52,432 nt of DNA from a virus. This document shows positions 1 to 7,651 of this stretch, piece by piece. How positions within the stretch are numbered: the first letter of the stretch is position 1; each line of letters starts with the position of its first letter. The translations under genes and the position numbers were made by a program. The notes beneath the pieces were generated by a model. That model was not told where the DNA came from, ran no database searches, and was given only the letters and a program-made list of their open reading frames with translations. The stretch is from IMG/VR virus record IMGVR_UViG_3300010885_027343, positions 1 to 52,432 of that record. One strand, given 5' to 3'.

Positions 1-222
1 AAATGCTTTTAGTGCGGCCAACACAGCCAGCATAGTTTTACCTGTGCCTGCCGGGCCAGTAGCGAAAACTATTAAGCGTTGGGGATCTTCTAGTAAATCT
101 ATGTATGTTTCTTGGTTACGACTTTTTGGCGTTAGTGCAATTGTTTTTCTTTGTTTTTGATATGGTTCAATGTTGCTTACTACAGATAATTGTGTTACTT
201 CGCTTCTACGGCGTTTGCTCAA
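1..222 (-). CDS. phoH: PhoH-like ATPase, N-terminal part (cut by window edge)
   Basis: Reverse-strand reading gives a protein with the Walker A motif GPAGTGKT preceded by RLIVFATG, the signature of the PhoH family of P-loop ATPases common in T4-like marine phages. Only the first ~74 residues are in the window. I place the start at a TTG at 222 because GGAGG lies 6 nt upstream; an in-frame ATG at 258 (MSTEPPH...) would add 12 residues but has no good ribosome site. PhoH proteins bind ATP and are thought to act on RNA; their role in phage is not settled. It is the downstream gene of a two-gene reverse-strand unit with the methyltransferase at 351-875. Confidence 0.85.
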   Translation of the reverse strand, partial: MSKRRRSEVTQLSVVSNIEPYQKQRKTIALTPKSRNQETYIDLLEDPQRLIVFATGPAGTGKTMLAVLAALKAF

Positions 223-350
223 GACTGCCTCCTTTGTATGTGGTGGTTCTGTTGACATTTGCCAGTTAGTGGGCTTGTCAATAAGTCCACGCAAATATTT
301 AAGGATTAGAATTGTTCATTTAATGACTATAGAAATTTAAATATATTGGA

Positions 351-875
351 CTAAGTATTAGACCGTGTCCACTCACAATAAAGTCTATTGTTTAGATCTT
401 GTTTGATATCCGCTGCTTCAAATCCAAACTGTTCGGCATATTCTTTTAATAGTTTTGGTGACCATGGAAAAAAATCTATTTCTTTACACTCTTTGTTTCC
501 GTGGTCCTGTAACCCAGGATTAACTCTCCAATAGATTCTAGCGGCAGGATTAAGTAAATTAACTATACACTTAATTTGTTTCTTAATTGTTTCTTCTGGG
601 CCAAAGTTTATACTACCTAAACAAAATGCAACGTCGAATCGTTGTTCTGTTTTGAAATCTTCAATTGTGGTTTGATGATCAGCTTGCTCAAATGCAGGAT
701 CTATTCCCACTAGGTTAGCAATTAACGTTTTAAATGGATTTATCCCGCATCCAACATCTAATACCCATTCATCCGGGTTAATTTTTTTAGCGAGACTTAA
801 TCCAGAATATTGATAAAGATTAAGATGCCCACGCCAGTGCTGGCTGAAATAATTATTGAGTAGTTGTTGATTCAT
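351..875 (-). CDS. SAM-dependent methyltransferase (class I fold)
   Basis: A 174-residue protein with the SAM-binding motif I (VLDVGCGINPF, about residues 38-48), an acidic motif II (VGIDP) and a motif IV-like stretch (FDVAFCLGS). It lacks the extra target-recognition regions of DNA methyltransferases, so the substrate cannot be read from sequence. An upstream in-frame start at 1004 exists, but that extension would lie across the oppositely oriented gene at 889, so I use the ATG at 875 (MNQQLLNNYF). It is divergent from the sulfotransferase-like gene at 889, with only 13 bp between starts. Confidence 0.75.
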   Translation of the reverse strand: MNQQLLNNYFSQHWRGHLNLYQYSGLSLAKKINPDEWVLDVGCGINPFKTLIANLVGIDPAFEQADHQTTIEDFKTEQRFDVAFCLGSINFGPEETIKKQIKCIVNLLNPAARIYWRVNPGLQDHGNKECKEIDFFPWSPKLLKEYAEQFGFEAADIKQDLNNRLYCEWTRSNT

Positions 876-888
876 ATAATTACTTATT

Positions 889-1473
889 ATGCTACCTGAC
901 AGAATATTTTTTACTGGCGTTCCCGGCTCGCGTTGGAGCGGCATTGCCCAAACGTTGGAATCCATTCCGGGATTCAATACTAGCGATCGCACACCCGAAC
1001 GCACATATGAGCATCATGCCTATACAGGGCATGTGGGTGCTTACTTTGGATGGAAGATGGAATTTGATCCTGTGATCAGCTGGGTGGGGCAAGAACATAT
1101 TGATCAAGCGTGGACCGAGCCAGGTGGATGTCGCTTGGTCAAGAGCCATCAATGGCCCGATAAGTTTGCTGAAATAGAACGTCATTATCCTGATGATTGG
1201 ATCATGCTGGTATATCGCCCGGACATGGCCAGCTTTGCTTGGTGGCACGAAGCAGGTGGATTTCAGATTAAGTACCCTAGTTATAAATGGTACCAAGACG
1301 AAGCAGATATGTTACACGAGATATCAAGGAACAATAAATTAATGCTACAGTATGCCTGTGAAAAACGTGCCACGTGGAATTACTTTACCGCAGACTGGAT
1401 TAAAGAAAACTTTGATGCTGATGTAGCAGTTCCAGTTATTCATCCAGATATATTAGTAACTGTAATAAAATGA
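889..1473 (+). CDS. Sulfotransferase-like P-loop protein
   Basis: A 194-residue protein that opens with RIFFTGVPGSRWSG, the form of the 5'-phosphosulfate-binding loop of sulfotransferases (hydrophobic strand then PxGSxW/T). A later segment, VYRPDMASFAWW, sits where the 3'-phosphate-binding RxPxxxxxS motif of PAPS-dependent enzymes is expected. The family transfers sulfate from PAPS to an acceptor hydroxyl; the acceptor here is unknown. No clear Shine-Dalgarno is present; TATAAT at 875-880 lies 8 nt before the ATG, so initiation may be nearly leaderless. It overlaps the next gene by 4 nt. Whether it is catalytically active is uncertain. Confidence 0.5.
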   Translation: MLPDRIFFTGVPGSRWSGIAQTLESIPGFNTSDRTPERTYEHHAYTGHVGAYFGWKMEFDPVISWVGQEHIDQAWTEPGGCRLVKSHQWPDKFAEIERHYPDDWIMLVYRPDMASFAWWHEAGGFQIKYPSYKWYQDEADMLHEISRNNKLMLQYACEKRATWNYFTADWIKENFDADVAVPVIHPDILVTVIK

Positions 1474-1700
1474 AAGATCACGTTTGGTATATTAAATACA
1501 GTAGTGCCTGTACGATTTTAGTAGCAATGGTGTTTCATGTACTAGGTATAACTCCCTGGAATAGTTTCTTACAAATGATTGGAGCCGCAGGCTGGATCTA
1601 TGTTGGCTATCGCTGGAACGAACGTGCGCTGATGCTCAATTTTATCCCACAGTTTTTTATAATCATCCCTGGATTAATTTATATGTATTTTTTCAAATAA
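1470..1700 (+). CDS. Small integral membrane protein
   Basis: A 76-residue protein with two to three hydrophobic segments (about residues 10-27, 31-48 and 55-75) and short polar loops, so it should be an inner-membrane protein. It has no enzyme motif that I recognise. It resembles small membrane proteins found in many large phages next to nucleotide or envelope genes. It starts in an ATGA overlap with the sulfotransferase-like gene and is followed 9 nt later by another P-loop gene, which suggests co-translation. Confidence 0.6.
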   Translation: MKDHVWYIKYSSACTILVAMVFHVLGITPWNSFLQMIGAAGWIYVGYRWNERALMLNFIPQFFIIIPGLIYMYFFK

Positions 1701-1709
1701 GGATAGCAC

Positions 1710-2390
1710 ATGTCAAACAAGCATTTATTAATTGTTACCGGACCGCAAGGATCAGGTAATCATCTTTTTAGTAGAATTCTAAGTCAACACCCAGATGTTG
1801 AGGGATGGGAAGATCTTAAAAAAGAATATTGGGTTCCTAGTGATATAGAACCATTTGCTGAATACTGGCGATTTCCTGAACGATTAACTATAGATAAATT
1901 TGCAAATAGTCAGTATTTTTTAGCCAATGTATCTTGTCCAGTTTATATGGACGGAACTCGTATTATTCCTAAAATTCGTGAAGTCGCTGATCGTGCGCGA
2001 AAGCTGGGTGTGCAAGTAACTATCGCTATAATTGTACGTGATAAGAATATCAACACAGTGCAGCAGCAAAGATTAATGAACGGATTTAGTTCCTTGGCAA
2101 CGGCACAAGAATACTACTATGATAACATTTTAACTAGTGAGCATGAAGTACATTTTGTAGATCATGAAGCATTTTTCTTGCACGGAAAGCACTATCTTAA
2201 ATGGTTGTCTAAAATTATGAATTTTCCTATTGCATGGAATAGCGACTCCGTTTATGACTTTATAGAAAAAGACGCTAACCATAAATACATTACACCAATT
2301 GAAACACATTGGTTAGATGAGCACATTCGAGCAGGTCGCAGACCCTACAAAGATCGAAATATAGACGATCCAGCCAACAAAATAGCATAA
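1710..2390 (+). CDS. P-loop protein of the sulfotransferase/kinase type
   Basis: A 226-residue protein starting HLLIVTGPQGSGNHLFSRIL, a phosphate-binding loop followed by the NHL(F/L)xxxLxxHP pattern seen in sulfotransferase-like proteins. The segment TIAIIVRDKN could be the second strand with the 3'-phosphate-binding arginine. The substrate is unknown. The start is preceded by AAGGATAG. It is the second sulfotransferase-like gene in the first 2.4 kb; three more stand in tandem at 28.6-30.5 kb. A simple nucleotide kinase is the main alternative, but no lid or nucleoside-binding motif is evident. Confidence 0.5.
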   Translation: MSNKHLLIVTGPQGSGNHLFSRILSQHPDVEGWEDLKKEYWVPSDIEPFAEYWRFPERLTIDKFANSQYFLANVSCPVYMDGTRIIPKIREVADRARKLGVQVTIAIIVRDKNINTVQQQRLMNGFSSLATAQEYYYDNILTSEHEVHFVDHEAFFLHGKHYLKWLSKIMNFPIAWNSDSVYDFIEKDANHKYITPIETHWLDEHIRAGRRPYKDRNIDDPANKIA

Positions 2391-2393
2391 ATA
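2387..2393 (+). promoter_or_regulatory. T4-type late promoter motif
   Basis: CATAAATAT overlaps the end of the gene at 1710 and lies 24 nt before the ferritin-like gene. It matches the T4 late -10 element TATAAATA in 7 of 8 positions. Transcription would start about 6 nt downstream, leaving a short leader with AAGGAG. The same motif recurs before other genes in this window. Confidence 0.5.
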
Positions 2394-2417
2394 TAATAAT
2401 ATACAAGGAGTTCCATA

Positions 2418-3113
2418 ATGGACGCAAAACAATTTGTAAACAAAATCGTTGATGAAAATCAAGCCCTTTTCCGCGCCAGCCAACATAATGTAAAGGCTTA
2501 CTTCGATAGCAAGCCAGCTAAAGAAGAGTTAGTAGAACATTTTATTGGTCGTATGATCAACGAGCGTATGAACATGGTTGAAATTGCCCAACAAGTAGCT
2601 AACATGCCTGCAGATGCTGACCCAGTTGAATTACAACTGTTGACTCAACAGGCACACGACGAAGCTGTACACTTTCGATTAGTTAAAGAAGTTATTGAAC
2701 ACATCCAAGGCTCGCCAGTGGATGTACAAGCTGCTATTGCTGCCGAAGCTGCAAAACCCACAGCAAAAGGTGCCAGCCTACTACAAAAATATGATGCACA
2801 AGATGATGCTGCTGCGCTAGCTGCTTATCAATTGGTTGCCGAAGGTCGTGCAGAAGCTGTGTGGAATCAAATGGCTGAATGCATTGAAGATGAGTTTATT
2901 AGTAATGCTTACGCTAAAATTGCCAAGGATGAAGGTTTCCACAGCAAAATTGGTGCTAGAGCTTTAGAAAAGCTAGTTACCACTGAAGCAGAACAAGTAC
3001 GAATCGAAGCACTGGTTGCTCAGATGCGTAAAGACTTGTATGATATCAGTTGCCGGAATACCACTGCTGCTGCGGATGGTAAGCGACTAGTAGCCGACGC
3101 TTACGGCTGGTAA
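2418..3113 (+). CDS. Ferritin-like diiron protein
   Basis: A 231-residue, mostly helical protein with two ExxH motifs (EAVH, residues 82-85; EGFH, 172-175) and additional glutamates (ERMNMVE near 49-55; EGRAEA near 142-146). This spacing fits the four-helix bundle of ferritin-like diiron carboxylate proteins. Such proteins store iron or oxidise substrates with O2; the sequence does not show which. An Ala/Lys-rich linker (about 103-120) separates the two helix pairs. AAGGAG lies 7 nt before the ATG and a late promoter motif just upstream. Its stop overlaps the amidotransferase start (TAATG). Confidence 0.65.
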   Translation: MDAKQFVNKIVDENQALFRASQHNVKAYFDSKPAKEELVEHFIGRMINERMNMVEIAQQVANMPADADPVELQLLTQQAHDEAVHFRLVKEVIEHIQGSPVDVQAAIAAEAAKPTAKGASLLQKYDAQDDAAALAAYQLVAEGRAEAVWNQMAECIEDEFISNAYAKIAKDEGFHSKIGARALEKLVTTEAEQVRIEALVAQMRKDLYDISCRNTTAAADGKRLVADAYGW

Positions 3114-3661
3114 TGAATATAGGACTCAGTCAACGAGTCCTGTTACACAAAAATAGAGCGTATGACGCCTTAGAGCATGGATGGTATTCATACTTAAAAG
3201 CGCATACGCTCTTTCCTATTGCAAACAGGCCTGGTCAAGATTTTAACAGTTTAGCTAACGAGCTAGATTGTTTTGTTATCACCGGCGGGGATGACAGCAC
3301 AGTCAGACGGTTAACCGAAGTAAGATTGGCCACACACATGATTGCCAGACAAAAGCCCGTGATTGGTATTTGTCATGGAGCATTTTTGATTACAGAAATG
3401 CTTGGTGGAGAAATAGCAGAAATTGGCAATCACGTAGATTGCGAACATCAGGTCAACTACTTTGGTGAACTGATTACTGTAAACAGCTATCACTCATTGG
3501 CAATTAAAACCCCACAGAAATCAGCTACTATTTTAGCCTACGACGAGCACGGCAACTGCGAAGCCTGGATTGACGGGAATACTGCTGGTATAGTGTGGCA
3601 TCCTGAGCGAATGAATGTGCCCTGGATTCCGGAAGAGATCGAGCAATTATTAGGTAAATAA
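3113..3661 (+). CDS. Class I glutamine amidotransferase-like (peptidase C26) protein
   Basis: A 182-residue GATase1 domain with a complete Cys-His-Glu triad: nucleophile C87 in GICHGAFL, and H163 and E165 in WHPER. FVITGGDDS forms the oxyanion-hole strand. The motif VNSYHSLAI is typical of the PuuD/gamma-glutamyl hydrolase branch. It therefore probably hydrolyses a gamma-glutamyl bond or releases ammonia for a partner synthetase. No ATP-grasp ligase is adjacent. Some deazaguanine phages use an amidotransferase in DNA modification, but those are usually fused to QueC, so a link here is only a guess. Confidence 0.75.
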   Translation: MNIGLSQRVLLHKNRAYDALEHGWYSYLKAHTLFPIANRPGQDFNSLANELDCFVITGGDDSTVRRLTEVRLATHMIARQKPVIGICHGAFLITEMLGGEIAEIGNHVDCEHQVNYFGELITVNSYHSLAIKTPQKSATILAYDEHGNCEAWIDGNTAGIVWHPERMNVPWIPEEIEQLLGK

Positions 3662-3677
3662 TACAACAGGATCAATC

Positions 3678-4250
3678 ATGGCTACAAATATTAAAGATAT
3701 TATTGAAAATTTAAAGACACTATCAATGACTGATAGTGCCATTAACAGCTTAATGGATTATGAGCGTGTAATTGACGAACTAGACGTATACACTTTTGAT
3801 AATTGGAAAAAAGGCGAATTAGTTGAAGGGCCAAAATATGAAAAATATTTTGTAACCTGTACATTTATGTGGCCTTACAAAATGATGCCCGATCCCAGAG
3901 GCGGCGAGCGTCTATTAGATTACGGCTGCGAAATAAAATTTAAAAAAGATCATTTACAATATCCAATTAAGTTAAAGGATCCTGATGATTTTAAACCAGG
4001 AACAAAAGTACCAAAACAAGCTCGTGTTCCAGTTTGGTTAGTGGAAATTGTTATGCCCAAGCAGCTCATGCAGGAAATTAATCAAGGCAGCGTTGAACTA
4101 GAATCTGGTACTGTTGATGCTGAAGATATTGAGCAAAGTTACGAAACAGGATTAGATGACAACATGTACAAAACAGATAGCCAAGCACCAACGTCTGCTA
4201 GCCAAGGTGAGGATACTACCCCACAAGGAGCCCAAAATGGACCATTCTAA
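3678..4250 (+). CDS. Conserved phage protein of unknown function
   Basis: A 190-residue soluble protein. The core (residues 45-135) is rich in aromatic and basic residues and contains GGERLLDYGCEIKFKKD; the last 40 residues are an acidic, Ser/Thr/Gln/Pro-rich tail that is probably disordered. I recognise no catalytic motif. It is preceded by ACAGGATC and overlaps the following gene by 14 nt, so the two are likely co-translated and may act together. Position next to unknown T4-like genes suggests a virion or assembly role, without proof. Confidence 0.55.
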   Translation: MATNIKDIIENLKTLSMTDSAINSLMDYERVIDELDVYTFDNWKKGELVEGPKYEKYFVTCTFMWPYKMMPDPRGGERLLDYGCEIKFKKDHLQYPIKLKDPDDFKPGTKVPKQARVPVWLVEIVMPKQLMQEINQGSVELESGTVDAEDIEQSYETGLDDNMYKTDSQAPTSASQGEDTTPQGAQNGPF

Positions 4251-4788
4251 TATCAACGAAGGCTTGGAGAAAAACGATCTAAAAAGATTAGTACACCCTG
4301 AATTGCACATTGACGAATACAAAAGTAAAATGGGCAAAGATGAAGATATTATTGTGCTCAGTTTTAAAGTCACTGGGCGCGAGCCGGCTGAAGATCTTGT
4401 TAACTTCATTGAAAAAGGTTACGAATGGGTAATTGATGCCGATATCAGTTCTGGCGAAATGGGCGACGGGGATTATATTGTGTTTGTAGAAGCTGATAGA
4501 ACACGCGATATTCCTGAGAACATAATAAGTATGGTGGAAGATGTAATGAATTTGACCGAGCAGTCAATTGACGATTGGAGACTGCAACTAAGATCAAATC
4601 CAACACAACTTGAGCTAACAGTAGATAATATTAAAAACAACGTTCCACTTACTACAAAAGATTACCTACGTCAGTACGGTTCAAAAGAACTAGACGAAAT
4701 GCGTACTGCTGCTGGTATTTCAGTTAACACAAAAGCACCCAAAAACGACTATACCCAAAGCCTCAGAAGTTTAGCAGGCATCCTCTAA
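4237..4788 (+). CDS. Conserved phage protein of unknown function
   Basis: A 183-residue acidic protein. I chose the ATG at 4237 because AAGGAG lies 7 nt upstream; a longer in-frame reading from 4156 has no ribosome site and lies inside the previous gene. The N-terminal half (IDEYKSKMGKDEDIIVLSFK, then EPAEDLVNFIEKGYEWVIDADIS) looks like an alpha/beta domain; the C-terminal tail ends in NDYTQSLRSLAGIL, similar to short tail peptides used for docking. There are no catalytic motifs. It ends just before the lysis cassette. Confidence 0.55.
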   Translation: MDHSNINEGLEKNDLKRLVHPELHIDEYKSKMGKDEDIIVLSFKVTGREPAEDLVNFIEKGYEWVIDADISSGEMGDGDYIVFVEADRTRDIPENIISMVEDVMNLTEQSIDDWRLQLRSNPTQLELTVDNIKNNVPLTTKDYLRQYGSKELDEMRTAAGISVNTKAPKNDYTQSLRSLAGIL

Positions 4789-4803
4789 AAACATCCAAAA
4801 TCC

Positions 4804-4830
4804 ATAAATACTGTATCGAGGATACAGTAT
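4804..4830 (+). promoter_or_regulatory. Late promoter motif with start-codon-masking hairpin
   Basis: ATAAATA (4804-4810) overlaps the left arm of a perfect 10-bp inverted repeat: ATACTGTATC (4808-4817) and GATACAGTAT (4821-4830) with loop GAG. The right arm covers part of the GAGG ribosome site and two bases of the spanin ATG at 4829. A read-through mRNA would hide the start, while an RNA begun at the late motif (about 4816) lacks most of the left arm. This matches the logic known for T4 lysozyme gene e. Confidence 0.6.
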
Positions 4831-5281
4831 GTGGATACTACAATTTTTACCAGATAGCTTCATTTTATATGTAGTTTATTCAGCAATAGCACTAGGTGCT
4901 GTTGGGCTACTGGCTAGCTACATCATCAAAGTTATTCCTTTCTTAAACATCTATAGAATCCCTATACAGATTTTATCTATTCTGTTGCTAACAGCTGGTG
5001 TGTACTGGTACGGCGGGTACAGCACTGAAATGTGGTGGCGCGGCGAAACTGCACGACTACAAGAAGAGATTAGAAAATCCGAAGAACGGGCTCCTGTAAT
5101 TACCAAAGAAGTAGTTACAAAGTATAAAGATAAAATTCTTATTGTAAAACGTGGTGTGGAAGTTGTTAAAAAAGAAATTGAAATTAAACGTGAAATTATT
5201 AACGAAGGCTGTAAGTTAAATCCTACAGCAGTCGAAATGTATAACAAAGGTGTAACAGGATCTGTGGAGGAAACAAAATGA
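4829..5281 (+). CDS. Inner-membrane spanin subunit (Rz-like)
   Basis: A 150-residue protein with two hydrophobic segments (about residues 10-35 and 43-62) followed by a long charged, heptad-like helix (70-130) and a C-terminal GCKLNPTAVEMYNKGV box that resembles the end of Rz-type spanins. Spanins link inner and outer membranes and fuse them in the last step of lysis. The lipoprotein gene at 5278 overlaps it by 4 nt and is the expected partner. Two membrane segments instead of the usual one is unusual. Translation is probably controlled by the hairpin at 4808-4830. Confidence 0.65.
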   Translation: MWILQFLPDSFILYVVYSAIALGAVGLLASYIIKVIPFLNIYRIPIQILSILLLTAGVYWYGGYSTEMWWRGETARLQEEIRKSEERAPVITKEVVTKYKDKILIVKRGVEVVKKEIEIKREIINEGCKLNPTAVEMYNKGVTGSVEETK

Positions 5282-5541
5282 GATACTTCTTGTTATTAAC
5301 AGTTTTCCTTGCAGCATGTACAACCACTGTTCCTGTTAAGCGTAAGTTTCCTGATGCAGACCCTTATATGTTCGAGGCTGCACCTACACTAGAAAAACTT
5401 CCATCAAACACACAAGACCTAGACAAGTTAATTGCTAACTCCGCAGACAACTACGGAAAGTACAGAGAACTTGTACAACGTTACGAGATGTGGAAAGAGT
5501 GGTACATTAAACAAAAAGAAAACTTTGACAGCGTAAAATGA
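5278..5541 (+). CDS. Outer-membrane spanin lipoprotein (Rz1-like)
   Basis: An 87-residue lipoprotein precursor: MRYFLLLTVFLAAC is a signal peptide with a lipobox whose cysteine (about residue 14) would be acylated. The mature part is short, with a predicted helix near the C-terminus (YRELVQRYEMWKEW). It overlaps the i-spanin gene by 4 nt and the next lipoprotein gene by 4 nt. This arrangement is typical of separated spanin pairs in large phages. It lacks the proline richness of lambda Rz1, so the assignment rests on gene order and lipobox. Confidence 0.6.
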   Translation: MRYFLLLTVFLAACTTTVPVKRKFPDADPYMFEAAPTLEKLPSNTQDLDKLIANSADNYGKYRELVQRYEMWKEWYIKQKENFDSVK

Positions 5542-5903
5542 AAAAAATAATAACAATAGCCATATTGGCAATCACATTATCAGGCTGTGCTACAGTAGAC
5601 ACAGTTAAAAAATACTGGCCAAGAGATCATGATCCTGTAATGTTCAATCAATTAGTAACAGCGAGTATTGCAATTGAAACAATTAATTGCGATCATCCAG
5701 ATTGGAGTCCGGTAGTAGAAGTAACAAATCATTTATCCCGCTCAGCAGAATGGCGCGGTGATCCTCAAGCAGACAATCTTAAGGGATTGTTAAATCATGC
5801 GGAACGTATGAGTCACGGTGGTAGCCGAACGTTCTGTGAACTAGGTAAGAAGACCGCTATACAAAGAATAGAAGCAGCAAAGTCTGCATGGAAAGGAAGA
5901 TAA
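5538..5903 (+). CDS. Lipoprotein of the lysis cassette
   Basis: A 121-residue protein with signal peptide and lipobox (LSGC, cysteine at about residue 17). The mature domain holds two further cysteines (INCDH and TFCELG), which could form a disulfide in the periplasm. I recognise no function. It lies between the spanin pair and the endolysin, overlaps the o-spanin stop by 4 nt, and could be an alternative outer-membrane spanin or an accessory lysis factor. Confidence 0.6.
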   Translation: MKKIITIAILAITLSGCATVDTVKKYWPRDHDPVMFNQLVTASIAIETINCDHPDWSPVVEVTNHLSRSAEWRGDPQADNLKGLLNHAERMSHGGSRTFCELGKKTAIQRIEAAKSAWKGR

Positions 5904-6092
5904 ATGCATCCATTGGAAACAGAAATACAAGCAATTAACGAACAATGTCAGATGGGTAATATAAGCGCCGAAGAGCGAAATTACCTATTGACAGAAATTA
6001 GAGATATTCGTGTAGCACAAGAATGTGCAGGTAATGAACAACTGTTCAGGCAATTAGTACAAGCATGTAATATCGCTATGGCTGTAGTTTAA
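5904..6092 (+). CDS. Small helical protein of the lysis cassette
   Basis: A 62-residue, acidic, probably helical protein without signal peptide or membrane segment. It contains two cysteines. The ATG directly follows the previous TAA with no gap, and GGAAGA lies just upstream, so it is likely expressed by translational coupling. No family is recognised. It precedes the endolysin gene by 14 nt. Confidence 0.5.
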   Translation: MHPLETEIQAINEQCQMGNISAEERNYLLTEIRDIRVAQECAGNEQLFRQLVQACNIAMAVV

Positions 6093-6106
6093 TAAAAGGA
6101 GATGAA

Positions 6107-6721
6107 ATGCAATTAACGGTAAGTCAAATAAAAGAAATGGTTCCGGGTATTCCTTATGCGGACCATTGGGTTGGGGCTTTAAATCAACTATTACCTGATT
6201 ATGAAATTAACACACCCAAGCGTGTAGCAGCATTCATTGCTCAGTGTGCTCATGAGTCGGGCGGATTTAAGTTTTTATCTGAGAACTTGAATTATAAAGC
6301 AGAAAGCCTAATGAAAGTATTCCCAAAATACTTTACCGACATGGGCACTGCAAAAGCTTATGAAAAGCAACCTGCAAAGATTGCAAATAAGATTTACGGA
6401 GGTCGTATGGGCAACGGCGACGAGGCCTCGGGCGATGGTTTTAAGTACCGCGGTCGTGGACTAATTCAATTGACTGGTAAAACAAACTACGAATGGTTTG
6501 CAGCCAGTATTGAAGTTAGTCCTGAAGTGGCAAGTGCATACCTAGAAACATTTGAAGGTGCTGCACAAAGTGCTTGCTGGTTTTGGGAAAGCAACAACCT
6601 AAACAAAGAAGCCGATGCTGGTGATATCAAGTTAATGACTAAAAAAATCAATGGTGGTTACATTGGGTTAGATGATCGCATCAAGCATTACAATCACATG
6701 TTGCATGTGCTAGGAGCATAA
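6107..6721 (+). CDS. Endolysin, glycoside hydrolase family 19 type
   Basis: A 204-residue single-domain enzyme with the GH19 (chitinase/lysozyme-like) signatures: AQCAHESGGF with the likely catalytic glutamate E50, the SENLNYKAE segment, and KYRGRGLIQLTGKTNY (residues 113-128). GH19 endolysins cut the glycan strands of peptidoglycan. No signal peptide is present, so release to the periplasm needs the holin. AAAGGAG lies 6 nt before the ATG. It stands between spanins and holin candidate, confirming a lysis cassette. Confidence 0.9.
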   Translation: MQLTVSQIKEMVPGIPYADHWVGALNQLLPDYEINTPKRVAAFIAQCAHESGGFKFLSENLNYKAESLMKVFPKYFTDMGTAKAYEKQPAKIANKIYGGRMGNGDEASGDGFKYRGRGLIQLTGKTNYEWFAASIEVSPEVASAYLETFEGAAQSACWFWESNNLNKEADAGDIKLMTKKINGGYIGLDDRIKHYNHMLHVLGA

Positions 6722-6722
6722 T

Positions 6723-6968
6723 ATGAAATATCTACTAGTTCTATTATTACCCATGACTCTCATGGCGTGTACTGAAGGGTATCGTTACCCTTGCCAAGAT
6801 CCAGACAACTGGGATAAAAAAGAATGCAAGAAGCCGTACTGTAGTGCAAACGGAACTTGCCCCGAAGACTTGCAACATTACGAAAAAGATAAAGCAGGTA
6901 ACCCTATTCAACAAGTGGTACCCATGCAACCATCACAAAAAAATACATCTAAAGGAGATTGTAAATGA
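6723..6968 (+). CDS. Cysteine-rich lipoprotein
   Basis: An 81-residue lipoprotein precursor with a 16-residue signal ending in LMAC. The mature part has several further cysteines (YPCQD, KECKKPYC, GTCPE, and one near the end), so it is probably disulfide-bonded at the outer membrane or in the periplasm. Its function is unknown. It starts 1 nt after the endolysin stop and overlaps the next gene by 4 nt. Confidence 0.6.
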   Translation: MKYLLVLLLPMTLMACTEGYRYPCQDPDNWDKKECKKPYCSANGTCPEDLQHYEKDKAGNPIQQVVPMQPSQKNTSKGDCK

Positions 6969-7411
6969 TATTCGCAAAAGAAAAATATACTACTGACGAA
7001 TTAAACGCACGACTGAAGTTTTTTATTGGTATTATTCTTGGTTTAACCCTGTTTGGTATTGTGTTTGTTGTTTTATTCAGTTTGATTTTTGTAACACAAC
7101 CAATGAACGGAATGAGTCCAGTTGATAACAAGTTCTTTGAACTTATTATTCCTGTTGCCACATTCTTGACTGGTACATTGTCAGGCATTATGCTGGCCGG
7201 CGATGACAAGGATTTGCGTGGTAAAGCGATTGATGCTGCAACTAAACCGTATACACCACCACCAGAACCATCATCAGTTGCAAAAGCATCAGCACCTAGC
7301 TTTAGCCCAGCACCAGTTGTAGCAGCAGCGGCAGCACCCGCAGCAACCGATTCAGTACAAATGGTAAATGGTAAGCCAGCTCCAGTGCAGCCAGCATTTC
7401 CAGAAATTTAA
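6965..7411 (+). CDS. Membrane protein with Ala/Pro-rich tail
   Basis: A 148-residue protein: a basic N-terminus, two transmembrane helices (about 20-45 and 58-80), then a 60-residue tail rich in Ala, Pro and Ser that is probably disordered. AAAGGAG precedes the ATG. It may be a holin or antiholin partner of the adjacent two-helix protein at 7424, or another envelope factor of the lysis cassette. No enzyme motif is visible. Confidence 0.5.
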   Translation: MIFAKEKYTTDELNARLKFFIGIILGLTLFGIVFVVLFSLIFVTQPMNGMSPVDNKFFELIIPVATFLTGTLSGIMLAGDDKDLRGKAIDAATKPYTPPPEPSSVAKASAPSFSPAPVVAAAAAPAATDSVQMVNGKPAPVQPAFPEI

Positions 7412-7423
7412 GGAAAAGGTACA

Positions 7424-7651
7424 ATGAGCTTTATAACTGATATGTTAAAAGCAGAAGGCGATAGTAATCCTAGTAGTAAAAGGACTATTGCCCTTTTGGC
7501 TTTTTTATTACTTGGTACTAGTTTTATCACTGAATTGTTCTATGGTATGAAAGTAAGTCAACCTACCATTGACACAATGATGTATATTGTAATTGGTGGA
7601 TTAGGATTTACATCTGCAGAAAAATTTATTAAAAAGGAAGAAAAGAAATGA
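7424..7651 (+). CDS. Holin candidate, two transmembrane helices
   Basis: A 75-residue protein with a short polar N-terminus containing SNPSSKRTIA, two hydrophobic helices (about residues 22-40 and 48-65) and a lysine-rich C-terminus (KKEEKK). Size, topology and position after the endolysin fit a class II-type holin that opens the inner membrane at lysis. Several other small membrane proteins are in the cassette, so the identity of the true holin must remain open. It overlaps the next gene by 4 nt. Confidence 0.55.
   Translation: MSFITDMLKAEGDSNPSSKRTIALLAFLLLGTSFITELFYGMKVSQPTIDTMMYIVIGGLGFTSAEKFIKKEEKK

Noticed and set aside
252-280. TTGACA on the forward strand near 252 as a promoter
   Set aside because: No -10 box at 16-18 bp spacing and no forward gene follows before 889.
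876-1004. N-terminal extension of the reverse-strand methyltransferase (start at 1004)
   Set aside because: The extension lies fully on top of the forward sulfotransferase-like gene and lacks a ribosome site; the ATG at 875 begins the folded part.
892-1296. Reverse-strand open frame of 134 codons
   Set aside because: Antisense shadow of the forward gene at 889; the forward protein has a recognisable P-loop pattern, the reverse one has none.
4156-4236. Longer version of the protein at 4237
   Set aside because: No ribosome site, lies within the previous gene, and AAGGAG is well spaced to the ATG at 4237.
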